Below, in pieces: positions 1-8,665 of a DNA stretch of 64,000 nt. The position numbers and the translations under genes are program-made. Positions within the stretch are counted from its first letter, which is position 1. Each line of letters opens with the position of its first letter. The stretch spans positions 1,465,338 to 1,529,337 of the forward strand of contig NZ_AQXH01000001.1 in assembly GCF_000375465.1 (NCBI RefSeq), written 5' to 3'. The notes under the pieces are model-generated. The model was not told the origin of the DNA and did not search any database. It saw only the letters and a list, made by a program, of their open reading frames with translations. The stretch is from Balneola vulgaris DSM 17893. GTDB lineage: Bacteria > Bacteroidota > Rhodothermia > Balneolales > Balneolaceae.

Positions 1-34
1 GTGCCCCATTTGATGTATTAAAATCGGTACTCAT
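1..34 (-). CDS. 5' end of a gene following the efflux adaptor, probably an RND pump (partial)
   Basis: An ATG at 34-32 (minus) opens a frame that reads MSTDFNTSNGA and runs off the window edge. It lies 21 bp after the stop of the membrane-fusion adaptor gene, with a CGGAAA stretch about 8 bases before the ATG. RND efflux operons normally place the inner-membrane pump (AcrB/HAE-1 type) directly after the adaptor, so that product is inferred from order alone. Only 11 codons are visible and they carry no family motif. Confidence 0.45.
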   Translation of the reverse strand, partial: MSTDFNTSNGA

Positions 35-55
35 ATTGATTTCCGAATAAAATGA

Positions 56-1144
56 TTATTGCGCTGCTACAGCGTTATTTTCTTTGTTGATTACACTCAC
101 TCTCATACCATCGTTTAGGAAAGCAGAACCGATAGTAATTAGTTTTTCGCCAGCCTGAAGGCCTCCTTCAACAACAACATTTGTTTTGTATGATGGGCCA
201 AGGTCTACGATGCGTTCTTCCGCAATCGTTTTCCCTTCTTCATTTTCTGCAATTACATACATGGTGTATCCGTCGTCTTTTGAATACACAAACTCTTCGC
301 TTACAACAATCACGTTATCAAGCGATAATGTTTTAAGCACCATATTGCCAATCATATCTACTTTTAGGTCATTTCTATTGCCTGGTAATTTTACCTCAAT
401 ACGAAATGTTCTATTGCTAGCATTGATACTATTTCCAACATAAGTGATGGTACCTTCTAGTCGTTCATCCATCATTGAATCGAACCAGACTTCCACTTTA
501 TCACCTAATGAAACAGCGCTTGCATAACGAGCAGGCACACCTGCTGAAATGATATAATTATCTGAACCAATTAAGCGCACCACGGGCATTCCTGGACTCG
601 CAATTTCACCTTCTTCAATCATAATGGTCTCAACAGAACCGTTGAATGGGGCTTTGATTTCAGTATTCGCTAAATCAACCTTTAATGATTGTAGTGCTGA
701 ATTGTTTTGCTCATATGCGTACTTCGCATTCAAGTATTCCATTTCTGAGCCAATACCTTCTTGCTCGTATACTTGTTTTAGGCGTTCGTAATTATCTAAT
801 GATTGTGCAGTTACCGCTTCTAGCCTTGCCTTTTCTTGCTTCAATTTTGCATCATCAATACGGGCAATTACTTGGCCTTTTCGAACTTTATCGCCTTCGT
901 TTACCGAATATGAAAGCAGTTTACCTGTAACCTCAGCTGAAATCATGATATCGTTTGAAGTCTCAACGGTACCTACAACACGCAGGTAGCTTGCGAAATC
1001 AGTTGGCTCAATAGGGATCGTACTTACGTTAACTGTTTTTACTACTTCTTCTGGAGCATCCGTTTGTGATGTATCCCCTGAGCAAGCCGCAAATAAAGTG
1101 GCTACAGATAAGAGCAGAATGTGATTTAATTTTAGAGTTCTCAT
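56..1144 (-). CDS. RND efflux periplasmic adaptor (membrane fusion protein), lipoprotein
   Basis: This 362-residue adaptor should link an inner-membrane RND pump to a TolC-like outer-membrane channel. The N-terminus is a lipoprotein signal with lipobox LFAAC and acyl-acceptor Cys21. A first lipoyl half (about 63-95, with EVTGKLLSYSVNEGDKVRKGQVIARID) is followed by an alpha-helical hairpin (about 96-160), the second lipoyl half (IKAPFNGSVETIMIEEGEIASPGMPVVRL) and beta-barrel and membrane-proximal domains. Length and domain order fit the AcrA/MexA family. It is third in the minus-strand order tetR, tolC-like, adaptor, pump, 33 bp after the outer-membrane gene. The substrate cannot be read from the sequence. 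Confidence 0.93.
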   Translation of the reverse strand: MRTLKLNHILLLSVATLFAACSGDTSQTDAPEEVVKTVNVSTIPIEPTDFASYLRVVGTVETSNDIMISAEVTGKLLSYSVNEGDKVRKGQVIARIDDAKLKQEKARLEAVTAQSLDNYERLKQVYEQEGIGSEMEYLNAKYAYEQNNSALQSLKVDLANTEIKAPFNGSVETIMIEEGEIASPGMPVVRLIGSDNYIISAGVPARYASAVSLGDKVEVWFDSMMDERLEGTITYVGNSINASNRTFRIEVKLPGNRNDLKVDMIGNMVLKTLSLDNVIVVSEEFVYSKDDGYTMYVIAENEEGKTIAEERIVDLGPSYKTNVVVEGGLQAGEKLITIGSAFLNDGMRVSVINKENNAVAAQ

Positions 1145-1177
1145 ATCGTTTTTAATGTAATTGTAAATATTCTTGTA

Positions 1178-2623
1178 TTAGTCGGTAGTATCAATGAATG
1201 GCACTTTACCTATGGATAGGTCGTAATTCGCTTTTGCAGATAAGTAATTGAAGACCATTAATGCATAGTTTACTTCTGCTTCCCTTACCTGAACTTCCGC
1301 TTCCGTTAGTTCTAGTTGAGAGCCGAGCCCATTTTCTAATCTTTTCTTAGCACGTGTATAGCCTTCCTGAGCTTGCTCTAGTGCTTGTTTTCGTGCTGAA
1401 GCGGTTTCATAAATTTTGTTTAGTTCTTCACCGGCACTAGCCACTTCGTTTTGAGCATTCATTATGGCCATTCTTTTTTGCTCTTCAATATCTTTGTATT
1501 GAATTTTGGCACGATCTAGGTTCGCTACTCTTTTGAAACCTTGGAATAGTGGAAGGCTCACATTCACTCCTAAAGTTTGAAAACGACTAGCATTCTCGAA
1601 GAAGGTAGGCTCTTCAGGTTCTGCTGCCGACCACTGTAAGTTGTAGCTTGCCGTGATGGTAGGTAGGAATCTACTTTTAACAGCTAGAATTTCTTTCTCT
1701 TTCAGGTTCAAGTTTGCATCGATGATTCTGATATCACCACGTAGTTCCGTTAAACCCGCTGAATCTATTACTGAGCTACTGTAGTTGTACTCATTCATTC
1801 GATCCACTTTTTTAAGATGAGCATTCGATGGATCAGTGGCTGAATCAGATAATATATCATAGGCACTTAAACTGCCTTGAACCTCAACCGGGAAGTTAAT
1901 TGGCAACCCGATAGCGATATTTAGATTTCTGTATGCTTCCGCAACTGCATATTCTGCTTCAATTTGTTGAGGCTTTTGGTTATTCAGTTGAACTTGAATT
2001 CTAAGCACGCTGTAGTCATCCACGATTCCCGCTTTAGCACGAGCTTCGGTTTCTCTCAAACTAGTTTCTAACCGTCTGATTTGAGCATTCTGTAAGCGAA
2101 GCTGTTCTTTTGCTGCAAGCACTCCATAATAAGCGATTCGGGTTTGAGTAATTATTTGCTGGCTGGTTGCTCTAAGATTCTCTTTTTGAACCTCTTTAAA
2201 AACAGCCGAACTTTTAAGTGCTACAAGTGCCTCGCCTTTAAAAATGTTTTGAGATACTGTAAAACCACCTTGCCAGTTATTATCAGTACCAAAAGATATT
2301 GGCACCAGTGTACCTGGAGCTCCACCGAAAAACTCACCGGGCACAAACTGCACGGGTATTTCAATGTTACGCGTGTAGTTTATCGAGGAAACGATATCCG
2401 GATAAACTTCTCCATTCGCAATTTTCACAAGTTGATCTGCATCTTCAACGGCTAGTATCGCCCTATTTACTTGTGGATTATTGGCCAAAGCCAACTCAAT
2501 GGCTTGCTCTAATGTTAGCGTTCTTTCTTGATTACCTGTTTGTGCTTGAGCGGTACTCAGCATCAAAACAAATAGGATCGCTAATAAGCTAAATTTGTTA
2601 CCCATTTCTGGTTGAATCTTCAT
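1178..2623 (-). CDS. TolC-family outer-membrane efflux protein
   Basis: A 481-residue outer-membrane factor, expected to form the trimeric exit duct of the RND pump encoded downstream. It has a signal peptide ending near AQAQ (about residue 28), the typical LTLEQAIELALANNPQV opening of the family, two OEP repeats rich in coiled coil, and the second-repeat signature around LPTITASYNLQWS. The ATG at 2623 gives a slightly long signal sequence; the in-frame ATG at 2605 (MGNKFSLL) would also give a good one and cannot be excluded. An operator-like palindrome lies 64-76 bp upstream, inside the end of tetR. Confidence 0.93.
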   Translation of the reverse strand: MKIQPEMGNKFSLLAILFVLMLSTAQAQTGNQERTLTLEQAIELALANNPQVNRAILAVEDADQLVKIANGEVYPDIVSSINYTRNIEIPVQFVPGEFFGGAPGTLVPISFGTDNNWQGGFTVSQNIFKGEALVALKSSAVFKEVQKENLRATSQQIITQTRIAYYGVLAAKEQLRLQNAQIRRLETSLRETEARAKAGIVDDYSVLRIQVQLNNQKPQQIEAEYAVAEAYRNLNIAIGLPINFPVEVQGSLSAYDILSDSATDPSNAHLKKVDRMNEYNYSSSVIDSAGLTELRGDIRIIDANLNLKEKEILAVKSRFLPTITASYNLQWSAAEPEEPTFFENASRFQTLGVNVSLPLFQGFKRVANLDRAKIQYKDIEEQKRMAIMNAQNEVASAGEELNKIYETASARKQALEQAQEGYTRAKKRLENGLGSQLELTEAEVQVREAEVNYALMVFNYLSAKANYDLSIGKVPFIDTTD

Positions 2624-2659
2624 TTATATATTGCTGTTGAAAAACGTGGCGAATTACGA

Positions 2660-3367
2660 TCAACCACCCTCATTTGTTTCAAAAAATGACTTTGAGTCAT
2701 ACTTTGATTGTTCTGTCTCGGTTGCTATTCCACAACCAATTACTTTCATATATCCCTCAAACACGTTTCTAGGGTCAACTTCCAGTACTTCCAGCTTCGT
2801 AAAATTGTCAACATTATAATGCTGATACGCTAGCTTTACCATTCCATAAGATGTGGCCCAAAGTATAATGGCCAATTCTTTAGCGTCGTAGCTTGGATTG
2901 ATACTTCCATCCTGCATCCCTATTTGGATGGCACGAACCATACAAGTAAATCCAGCCTTCATGTTGTCATTGCAAGAGTCCATAAATTGACTTTCGTCAC
3001 TAATATTCGATTCCTTGAGGTCGTCATGGAACCTCATAGCCCTAAAGTATTCAGGATGATCGGTTACAAAGCTCATAAAAGTAACCCCAATAGCACGCAC
3101 TAATTCTAGCCCGGGCAGATCTTGAGTTAATACTTTTTGAATTTCTTCACTTAGTAGTGAGGTAGCTTTATTACAAACCCCGAGCACTAGATCGTTTTTA
3201 TTATTGAAGTATTGGTAAAGAGAACCTTTACTCACTTCAGCTTTGTCGGCTACTTCATCCATATTGAGGCTATCAAGGCCTTTTTCTAGGATCAATGCCT
3301 CTGCGGCCTCAAGCATGGAGGCTCGCTTTAATTCTTTTTCTCTTTCTTTCCGTTCTGTTACGCCCAT
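2660..3367 (-). CDS. TetR/AcrR-family repressor of the adjacent efflux operon
   Basis: A 235-residue one-component regulator. The N-terminal helix-turn-helix is clear at about residues 34-60 (MDEVADKAEVSKGSLYQYFNNK, the SLYxYFxxKxxL signature). The C-terminal ligand-binding domain is divergent, as is usual. It is the first gene of the tetR-tolC-adaptor-pump cluster, 36 bp before tolC. Near-identical palindromes at 3371-3383 (4 bp before its ATG) and 2687-2699 (within its last codons, before tolC) suggest autoregulation and repression of the pump. The last 15 residues are partly dictated by that second site, so the C-terminal tail may have little structural role. Confidence 0.92.
   Translation of the reverse strand: MGVTERKEREKELKRASMLEAAEALILEKGLDSLNMDEVADKAEVSKGSLYQYFNNKNDLVLGVCNKATSLLSEEIQKVLTQDLPGLELVRAIGVTFMSFVTDHPEYFRAMRFHDDLKESNISDESQFMDSCNDNMKAGFTCMVRAIQIGMQDGSINPSYDAKELAIILWATSYGMVKLAYQHYNVDNFTKLEVLEVDPRNVFEGYMKVIGCGIATETEQSKYDSKSFFETNEGG
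2678..2699 (-). promoter_or_regulatory. Operator-like site before the efflux genes, copy 1
   Basis: The minus strand reads TGACTCAAAGTCA (2699-2687) followed by TTTTTTGAA. The core is a palindrome, TGACT-N3-AGTCA, extendable to ATGACT/AGTCAT. It overlaps the 3' codons of tetR and lies 64 bp before the tolC-like start. The same 22 bases, with one substitution, occur in the opposite orientation beside the tetR start. Binding by the TetR protein is inferred. Confidence 0.6.
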
Positions 3368-3370
3368 AAT

Positions 3371-3392
3371 TGACTCTAAGTCATTTTTTGAA
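3371..3392 (+). promoter_or_regulatory. Operator-like site at the tetR start, copy 2
   Basis: The plus strand reads TGACTCTAAGTCA (3371-3383) followed by TTTTTTGAA. It matches copy 1 at 21 of 22 positions but points the other way. The palindrome starts 4 bp before the tetR ATG, so a bound dimer would block the start region or promoter of tetR. This is the classic arrangement for TetR autoregulation. Confidence 0.6.
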
Positions 3393-3516
3393 TTTAGGTC
3401 ACAAAACTAAGGTTATTCCAAAAGAGTTCCTATTATTTATTGTTAAGAAAAAAATATTATCTAGAGAGAATTCGGGAGTTCAATAATTGTATTTTCTGCC
3501 TAAATAATTCTACAGA

Positions 3517-4401
3517 TTGATAAGAAAATACTTCACCGATATTACCCTTGTTGTAGTTGCTATTATATGGGCACTTAATTTTAGCGTTGTTAAAGTCTCG
3601 CTTTCAGAAATAGACCCCTATAGCTTTAACGCCATTCGATTCATTTTTGCTAGCGGGTTGCTTTGTGCAGCTGCTTATAAAAAGGGTGTTTCTATAAAAG
3701 TTAGTAAAGTACACTTTTGGCCAATGGTAGGAATTGGGCTCATAGGTAATCTTGTGTACCAGGTGTTATTCATTATTGGTATCAACTTAACTTTAGCCGC
3801 TAATGCGGCTGTAATGTTAGGTACTATCCCAATTTGGGTAGCTATTTTTTCTCATTTCTTTACCGATGAGAAGCTCACGGTGCTCAAAACTGTGGGGATA
3901 TTATTTGCCTTTGGCGGCGTGGCCTTTATAATCACTGGAGGTAAAAATCCTATTTCCTTTGAGTCAGATACTTTCATTGGCGACATCATTACCATTTTAT
4001 CTGCTGTTGTATGGGCCATCTATACTATTCTAAGTAAGAAGTATTTAAAGCACTACAATTCCACTCAATTTTCAGGATTCATGTCGTTAATCGGCTTTAT
4101 CTGTTTATTTACTATTGGAACCCCATTCTTATTTAAAATGGATTGGTCGGCAGTATCCGTTCCGGCATATGGTGGAATTGTGTACTCGGGCTTATTCTCT
4201 GTAGGTTTAGCCTACTTAATTTGGAATAATGGCATCTCAAAAATCGGGGCTGTAAGAACGGCCGCTTATCAAAACTTAGTGCCTGTACTTGGTTTACTGT
4301 TCGGGGTTCTTATTTTGGATGAACAACTCACTCCATTTCAATATATTGGGTCACTTTTTGTAATCACAGGGATTGTCATGGCGAGGTATAAGACACGGTA
4401 A
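3517..4401 (+). CDS. DMT-superfamily (EamA) transporter
   Basis: A 294-residue inner-membrane protein with ten predicted helices in two EamA repeats (about 5-140 and 150-290). The first opens with TLVVVAIIWALNFSVVKVSLSEIDPYSFNAIRF, a characteristic EamA start; the second carries WAIYTILSKKYLKHYNS. Such proteins export amino acids or other metabolites, and the substrate is not predictable. The start is TTG: a TAA lies in frame four codons upstream and no ATG is placed to keep helix 1. It is divergent from tetR across 149 bp and 17 bp before the exopolysaccharide export gene, with which it may be co-transcribed. Confidence 0.88.
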   Translation: MIRKYFTDITLVVVAIIWALNFSVVKVSLSEIDPYSFNAIRFIFASGLLCAAAYKKGVSIKVSKVHFWPMVGIGLIGNLVYQVLFIIGINLTLAANAAVMLGTIPIWVAIFSHFFTDEKLTVLKTVGILFAFGGVAFIITGGKNPISFESDTFIGDIITILSAVVWAIYTILSKKYLKHYNSTQFSGFMSLIGFICLFTIGTPFLFKMDWSAVSVPAYGGIVYSGLFSVGLAYLIWNNGISKIGAVRTAAYQNLVPVLGLLFGVLILDEQLTPFQYIGSLFVITGIVMARYKTR

Positions 4402-4418
4402 TCACTTAAACTCCATGT

Positions 4419-6140
4419 ATGGATAAATTGAAGAGAGCATTTTTCATTGTATTGTTTAGTGTAATTGGGCTGAATGTTAGCGCTCAACAAAAGGATAACT
4501 CATCTTCGAATAGAGGGTTTAACCTTTCTTATTCCTCCGATCTAGGAGGCTTTTATTTTCAAGATGCCTCAGGCTTACAGTTAGCCATTGAAGGCTTGCC
4601 ATATGAAGGCAGTATAGATGAAGCTACCTACCAACTAGGGGCTAATGATTTACTTACTGTTGAAATAAAAGCTACGCAGAATATTGTACTTCGAAGCTTA
4701 CTTATTAATAGCTCGGGTGAGATTATCATACCTGCAATTGGCGCCGTTAAATTCGATGGCAAAACTATAGCTGAAGCCGAAGAAATTTTAAAGCAAACAG
4801 CCTCAACCGTTTATAAAAATCCCACGGTTAATATTTCTCTAGAAGTTCCTAAAGCAATAAATGTATTCATAACTGGAAGCATCCCATTTCCTGGCAAGTA
4901 TGTATTACCTGCTCAGTCTAGATTAGACTTGGCAATTTTGCAGTCGGTAATAGAAGTTCAAACTGCACGTTCCGCATCCTCTATTTACTTCCCAACTTAT
5001 ACCAGCCAGCTATTGGGAAAAAGAGAATATAGTTACCGAAACATTACTATTGAGCATGCAGATGGCTCACAAACTAGCGCCGACCTTGTCCATTATTTCT
5101 TAGGGGGCAATCTAGATAACAACCCCATTCTAAGAAATGGTGATCAAATACATCTGAAGCAGATTGATCGAAACACACCTAAAATTAGTATCTCAGGTGC
5201 CGTTTCAACGAATTATGACATTGAATTTAAATCTGGTGATACCCCAAGCATTTTACTTGAAATAAGTGGTGGGTTAACTGAGAGAGCTTCATCCAATGAA
5301 CTGTTTGTATTCAGAGCTTCTAATTCAGGATTCGAAAAAATCGTAGTCCCTTTCGAGAATTGGGATTCATTTCAACTACAAGCGAATGATCGTATCATCG
5401 TTCCAGAATCAAAAAATGCCCAACTCACCGCTGCTGCTACCATCGAAGGTGAAGTGGAAGTACCTGGGCAATACCCCATCAATAATGGCGAAACCACCGT
5501 GCTTGAATTACTGGATTTAAGTGGTGGCATAACTCAACAAGCACTCCCAAATGCGGCATATCTATATCGAGGGACAGGCTTGGATAATGAGATTCCTAAT
5601 AAGTTTAACGCCGAATTAATGAAGCGAACTTCTAATCAAGTAGCTCAAGGGTTAGACTATCTTGACTTAGAAACTAAGCTAAGTCGCAATAGGGTTTCCA
5701 TCGACTTAACCAATCGTGATGAACTAGCTCTGTTTAAATTGTTTGATGGAGATCGCTTATACATCCCACGTGATGAACAAACCGTTTTTGTATTTGGGCA
5801 GGTTAACAATCCTGGTTACTTCCCCTTTATCAACTCAAACAGCAGCATATTTGATTACATCCAACGGGCAGGTGGTTTTGCTCTTTCCGCTGATAAAGAA
5901 CGTGTGTTTATAATAAAGGCTGGTACAGCAACTTGGTATAAACCTGAAGAAACCACCCTTTCATCTGGCGATAGAATTTTTGTAGATCGAGTTCCTGTTG
6001 AAGATTTAAATGCGAAAAGGACTTACGAAATCCAGAAAGCTCAATTGAGAAACCAAAGAACTCAATTGATCATGACAGGTATTACAACAGTAACGGGTAT
6101 TATCACTACGCTGATAGCCCTTGATGTCATAAAAAGATAA
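4419..6140 (+). CDS. Polysaccharide export outer-membrane protein with SLBB domains (Wza-like)
   Basis: A 573-residue exported protein with a signal peptide ending near VSAQ (residue 23). A poly-export domain follows (about 74-140, YQLGANDLLTVEIKATQNIVLRSLLINSSGEIIIPAIGAVKF). Several SLBB-type repeats come next (starting near 147 PKAINVFITGSIPFPGKYVLP, 250 PKISISGAVSTNYDIEF, 340 AATIEGEVEVPGQYPI and 453 TVFVFGQVNNPGYFPF). A C-terminal hydrophobic helix ends in LDVIKR. It is longer than E. coli Wza because of the extra SLBB repeats, as seen in other Bacteroidota-like genomes. It should form the outer-membrane exit channel for the polymer made by this locus. Its TAA overlaps the next ATG by one base. 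Confidence 0.9.
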   Translation: MDKLKRAFFIVLFSVIGLNVSAQQKDNSSSNRGFNLSYSSDLGGFYFQDASGLQLAIEGLPYEGSIDEATYQLGANDLLTVEIKATQNIVLRSLLINSSGEIIIPAIGAVKFDGKTIAEAEEILKQTASTVYKNPTVNISLEVPKAINVFITGSIPFPGKYVLPAQSRLDLAILQSVIEVQTARSASSIYFPTYTSQLLGKREYSYRNITIEHADGSQTSADLVHYFLGGNLDNNPILRNGDQIHLKQIDRNTPKISISGAVSTNYDIEFKSGDTPSILLEISGGLTERASSNELFVFRASNSGFEKIVVPFENWDSFQLQANDRIIVPESKNAQLTAAATIEGEVEVPGQYPINNGETTVLELLDLSGGITQQALPNAAYLYRGTGLDNEIPNKFNAELMKRTSNQVAQGLDYLDLETKLSRNRVSIDLTNRDELALFKLFDGDRLYIPRDEQTVFVFGQVNNPGYFPFINSNSSIFDYIQRAGGFALSADKERVFIIKAGTATWYKPEETTLSSGDRIFVDRVPVEDLNAKRTYEIQKAQLRNQRTQLIMTGITTVTGIITTLIALDVIKR

Positions 6141-7285
6141 TGAGTACATATTCTGCCCCCACTGTTTCTGAGATTCTTAGGCTGTTGTTTAAAAACCTGA
6201 AAAGCCTTTTAATTACCACTTTTGTAATTGCTGTAATTATTGCGGGAATTTCATTGCTCCTTCCAAATAAGTATAAGTCGAGTGCCAACTTACTGCCTTC
6301 TCAGAGACCGTCTTTAGGGTTAGATTTATTTTCAGAATCAGGAGGGCTTTCTAGTATTGCGAGTAACGTACTCGGTCAAGGAAATGATGAATCGGATCGA
6401 TACCTCGTACTTTTAAACAGCTACAGTACCCTTGAACGAGTAGTTCGGAAATTCGACTTAACTACCGTGTATGAGGTCGATGAATCGGATGACCCTATCT
6501 CTGACGCGATTGAGGAACTAAAAGAACATAGCACGTTTGAAAATCGAGAAGAAGGTAACTTTGTAATCGCAGTTTTAGACGAGGACCCTACGCGTGCCAA
6601 ACAGATGGCGGACTATTATGTGGAGATCTTAAACGATTTAAATACAAGTATTGTAGCATCTGATGCCCGTCAATATCGTGAGTTTTTGGAGCAACGATAT
6701 GCCACCTTTGAAATAAAAAATGATAGCCTTCAAAGCGAATTCATTGCATTCCAAAAGGAGTACGGCGTATTTGAGCTACCTGAACAAGTTCAGGAATACT
6801 TTACCATTATTGGAAGTGTAACCACCCAGCAGATTCAAAAAGAACTAGAACTTAAATTACTTTCTACTTCTGTTAATAAAGAAAGTGAAGTATATCAGAG
6901 TAAACTAGCTGAGTATAATATCTTATCTGAGAAGCTAGATGAATTATATCGAGATACGGACCCAAGGAATTTATTGCTGAACTTTGACAATATTGCATCG
7001 GTGGGATCCGACTATTACCGACTTATGTTTGAAATCGAAATTCAGGCTGAGATTCAGAAATTCCTGTTACCTCTTTACGAACAGGCCAAGATGGAAGAAG
7101 CAAAAGCATTGCCCATTGTAACGGTTATTGATGCCCCACAGGTGCCCAAGAGAAAAGCCGAACCACGTCGATCTATCATCGTCGTTTTGGGTGCTATCTC
7201 TGCATTTATACTACTATGCCTGTATTACATCACTCGATATACCTACACAAAAAATGAGGCCTATTTCGACACCATCTTTAAGTAG
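6140..7285 (+). CDS. Wzz-family polysaccharide chain-length / co-polymerase protein
   Basis: A 381-residue inner-membrane protein with an N-terminal Wzz segment (cytoplasmic start, TM1 about 22-45, then PNKYKSSANLLPSQ), a long periplasmic coiled-coil region and TM2 near 347-367 preceded by the proline-rich PQVPKRKAEPRRS motif. There is no C-terminal tyrosine-kinase domain, so it is a kinase-less PCP of the Wzz/GumC type. It controls chain length and couples polymerisation to the outer-membrane channel encoded just upstream (one-base overlap). The next gene begins at the base after its stop, showing tight translational coupling. Confidence 0.88.
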   Translation: MSTYSAPTVSEILRLLFKNLKSLLITTFVIAVIIAGISLLLPNKYKSSANLLPSQRPSLGLDLFSESGGLSSIASNVLGQGNDESDRYLVLLNSYSTLERVVRKFDLTTVYEVDESDDPISDAIEELKEHSTFENREEGNFVIAVLDEDPTRAKQMADYYVEILNDLNTSIVASDARQYREFLEQRYATFEIKNDSLQSEFIAFQKEYGVFELPEQVQEYFTIIGSVTTQQIQKELELKLLSTSVNKESEVYQSKLAEYNILSEKLDELYRDTDPRNLLLNFDNIASVGSDYYRLMFEIEIQAEIQKFLLPLYEQAKMEEAKALPIVTVIDAPQVPKRKAEPRRSIIVVLGAISAFILLCLYYITRYTYTKNEAYFDTIFK

Positions 7286-8665
7286 ATGCTTGCTATCCAA
7301 CCACATATTCAACGATCAAACCTCGTAACTGCTGCTATTTTAATCAGTGGCTTACTAGGGGTGAGCCTGATTTATTTTGGAGTGATTAGTTGGCTAATAA
7401 TCCTAGCTATTTCAACAGCCATAATGGTTTTTGGGCTTTCTGCTTCCAAGAAACAGATGTTCGTGCTTGCCTATTTACTTAGCTGCATACTATTCCTAGA
7501 AAATAGCGCCGGAATCGAGCCTATTGAAATTCCATTTCTCGTATTAAGTAGCCTTTTAGCGGCATTCGTAGCTTTTAAATTCATTACTGGAAATCTTCCA
7601 CTTCATACCTTCCAAGACACTCTCTTTTTAGTGCTCCATTTGCTTTTACCTTTTGCAATCATATTAGGAATGATAAATGGAGCTAACACCTATACAGCCG
7701 TTGGTGAAATTACTTTTTATTCAGGAGTTCTTATTTATTTCCCCCTTAGAGAATTATTGAACAAAGCCTCTTTTCAAAAGTTAATGGCTGGCTTACTGCT
7801 TCTTACCATCGGGTTTGTATTGATTCGAAATTTCATTGATTATCGCCAAATAATCATTCAGGCTTTTATGCCTTGGCAGGCCGAAAATGCCCGTGTTGCG
7901 TTGAATGAGCTCATCATCATGATTGGTGTGTTACTATTTTTCACCTCAACAATTTCTTACTCAAAACTTTCGATGAAGGCTCTTTCCTTTTTAGCCTTTT
8001 GTATTTCTTTGATGGGTTTAATTTTAACTCAAAGCCGAGGCTATTGGATTGCCACACTCTTTGGTTTGGGCATCATTTTCCTTTTAGTGAATAAATCACA
8101 AAAGCGTCAGATTTTACTTATTGGCGGCACCTCACTAATTACTGGAGTTTTACTTCTGAATCTCTTTTTTAGCGATTTGTTAGAGATTGTCGTCAATTCA
8201 CTTATTGAACGCTTCAGCTCCATCACGTCCACCCAATTAGATATTTCACTACGAGAGAGGGTATTAGAAACCAAGAAAGTTTGGGAGCTCATAAGTGCAA
8301 ATCCGATAGTGGGCTATGGCTTTGGAGTCACTTATCCCCGGCGTTTTTTGATGGAAGGTTTTACTACTTCCTACAGCTATGTTCACAATGGGTATTTAGC
8401 CGTGTGGTATAAACTTGGATTATTAGGTCTCCTATTTTTCATTTCCACTTGGGCTCTTACAATTCGTAATTATGTACAAGGATTAAAAGCTAAAGCGATT
8501 CAGACTACTAACGCAATTATTCCAATCACCTTCATTGCTGCCCTATGCGGAATGGTTTTAGTAAATATCACCAGTCCTCAAACGCTTTCTTTTGATGGGG
8601 TGTTGATTACCACAATTGCTGCTGCATATTCTATTACATTCAAGAATACTCAGAAGCCCTCTTGA
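7286..8665 (+). CDS. O-antigen ligase / Wzy-type polymerase family membrane protein
   Basis: A 459-residue polytopic protein with about 11-12 hydrophobic segments and a large periplasmic loop (about 300-370). The loop has the Wzy_C features VLETKKVWELISANPIVGYGFG and YVHNGYLAVWYKLGLLG, including the His-Asn pair typical of WaaL/Wzy. It should join repeat units or ligate the glycan to a carrier in the periplasm. Polymerase and ligase members of this family cannot be separated by sequence, and the Wzz/Wza/flippase context favours polymerase. The ATG follows the upstream stop with no gap. Its TGA overlaps the TTG start of the next gene. Confidence 0.85.
   Translation: MLAIQPHIQRSNLVTAAILISGLLGVSLIYFGVISWLIILAISTAIMVFGLSASKKQMFVLAYLLSCILFLENSAGIEPIEIPFLVLSSLLAAFVAFKFITGNLPLHTFQDTLFLVLHLLLPFAIILGMINGANTYTAVGEITFYSGVLIYFPLRELLNKASFQKLMAGLLLLTIGFVLIRNFIDYRQIIIQAFMPWQAENARVALNELIIMIGVLLFFTSTISYSKLSMKALSFLAFCISLMGLILTQSRGYWIATLFGLGIIFLLVNKSQKRQILLIGGTSLITGVLLLNLFFSDLLEIVVNSLIERFSSITSTQLDISLRERVLETKKVWELISANPIVGYGFGVTYPRRFLMEGFTTSYSYVHNGYLAVWYKLGLLGLLFFISTWALTIRNYVQGLKAKAIQTTNAIIPITFIAALCGMVLVNITSPQTLSFDGVLITTIAAAYSITFKNTQKPS

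Noticed and set aside
2144-2592. Two plus-strand frames of 97-103 residues opposite the TolC-like gene
   Set aside because: They overlap each other and the real gene in other frames, with cysteine- and tryptophan-rich compositions typical of antisense noise.
2678-3392. Inverted 22-bp repeats around tetR as an invertible DNA segment
   Set aside because: No recombinase gene is nearby, and palindromic operators explain the inverted copies with less assumption.
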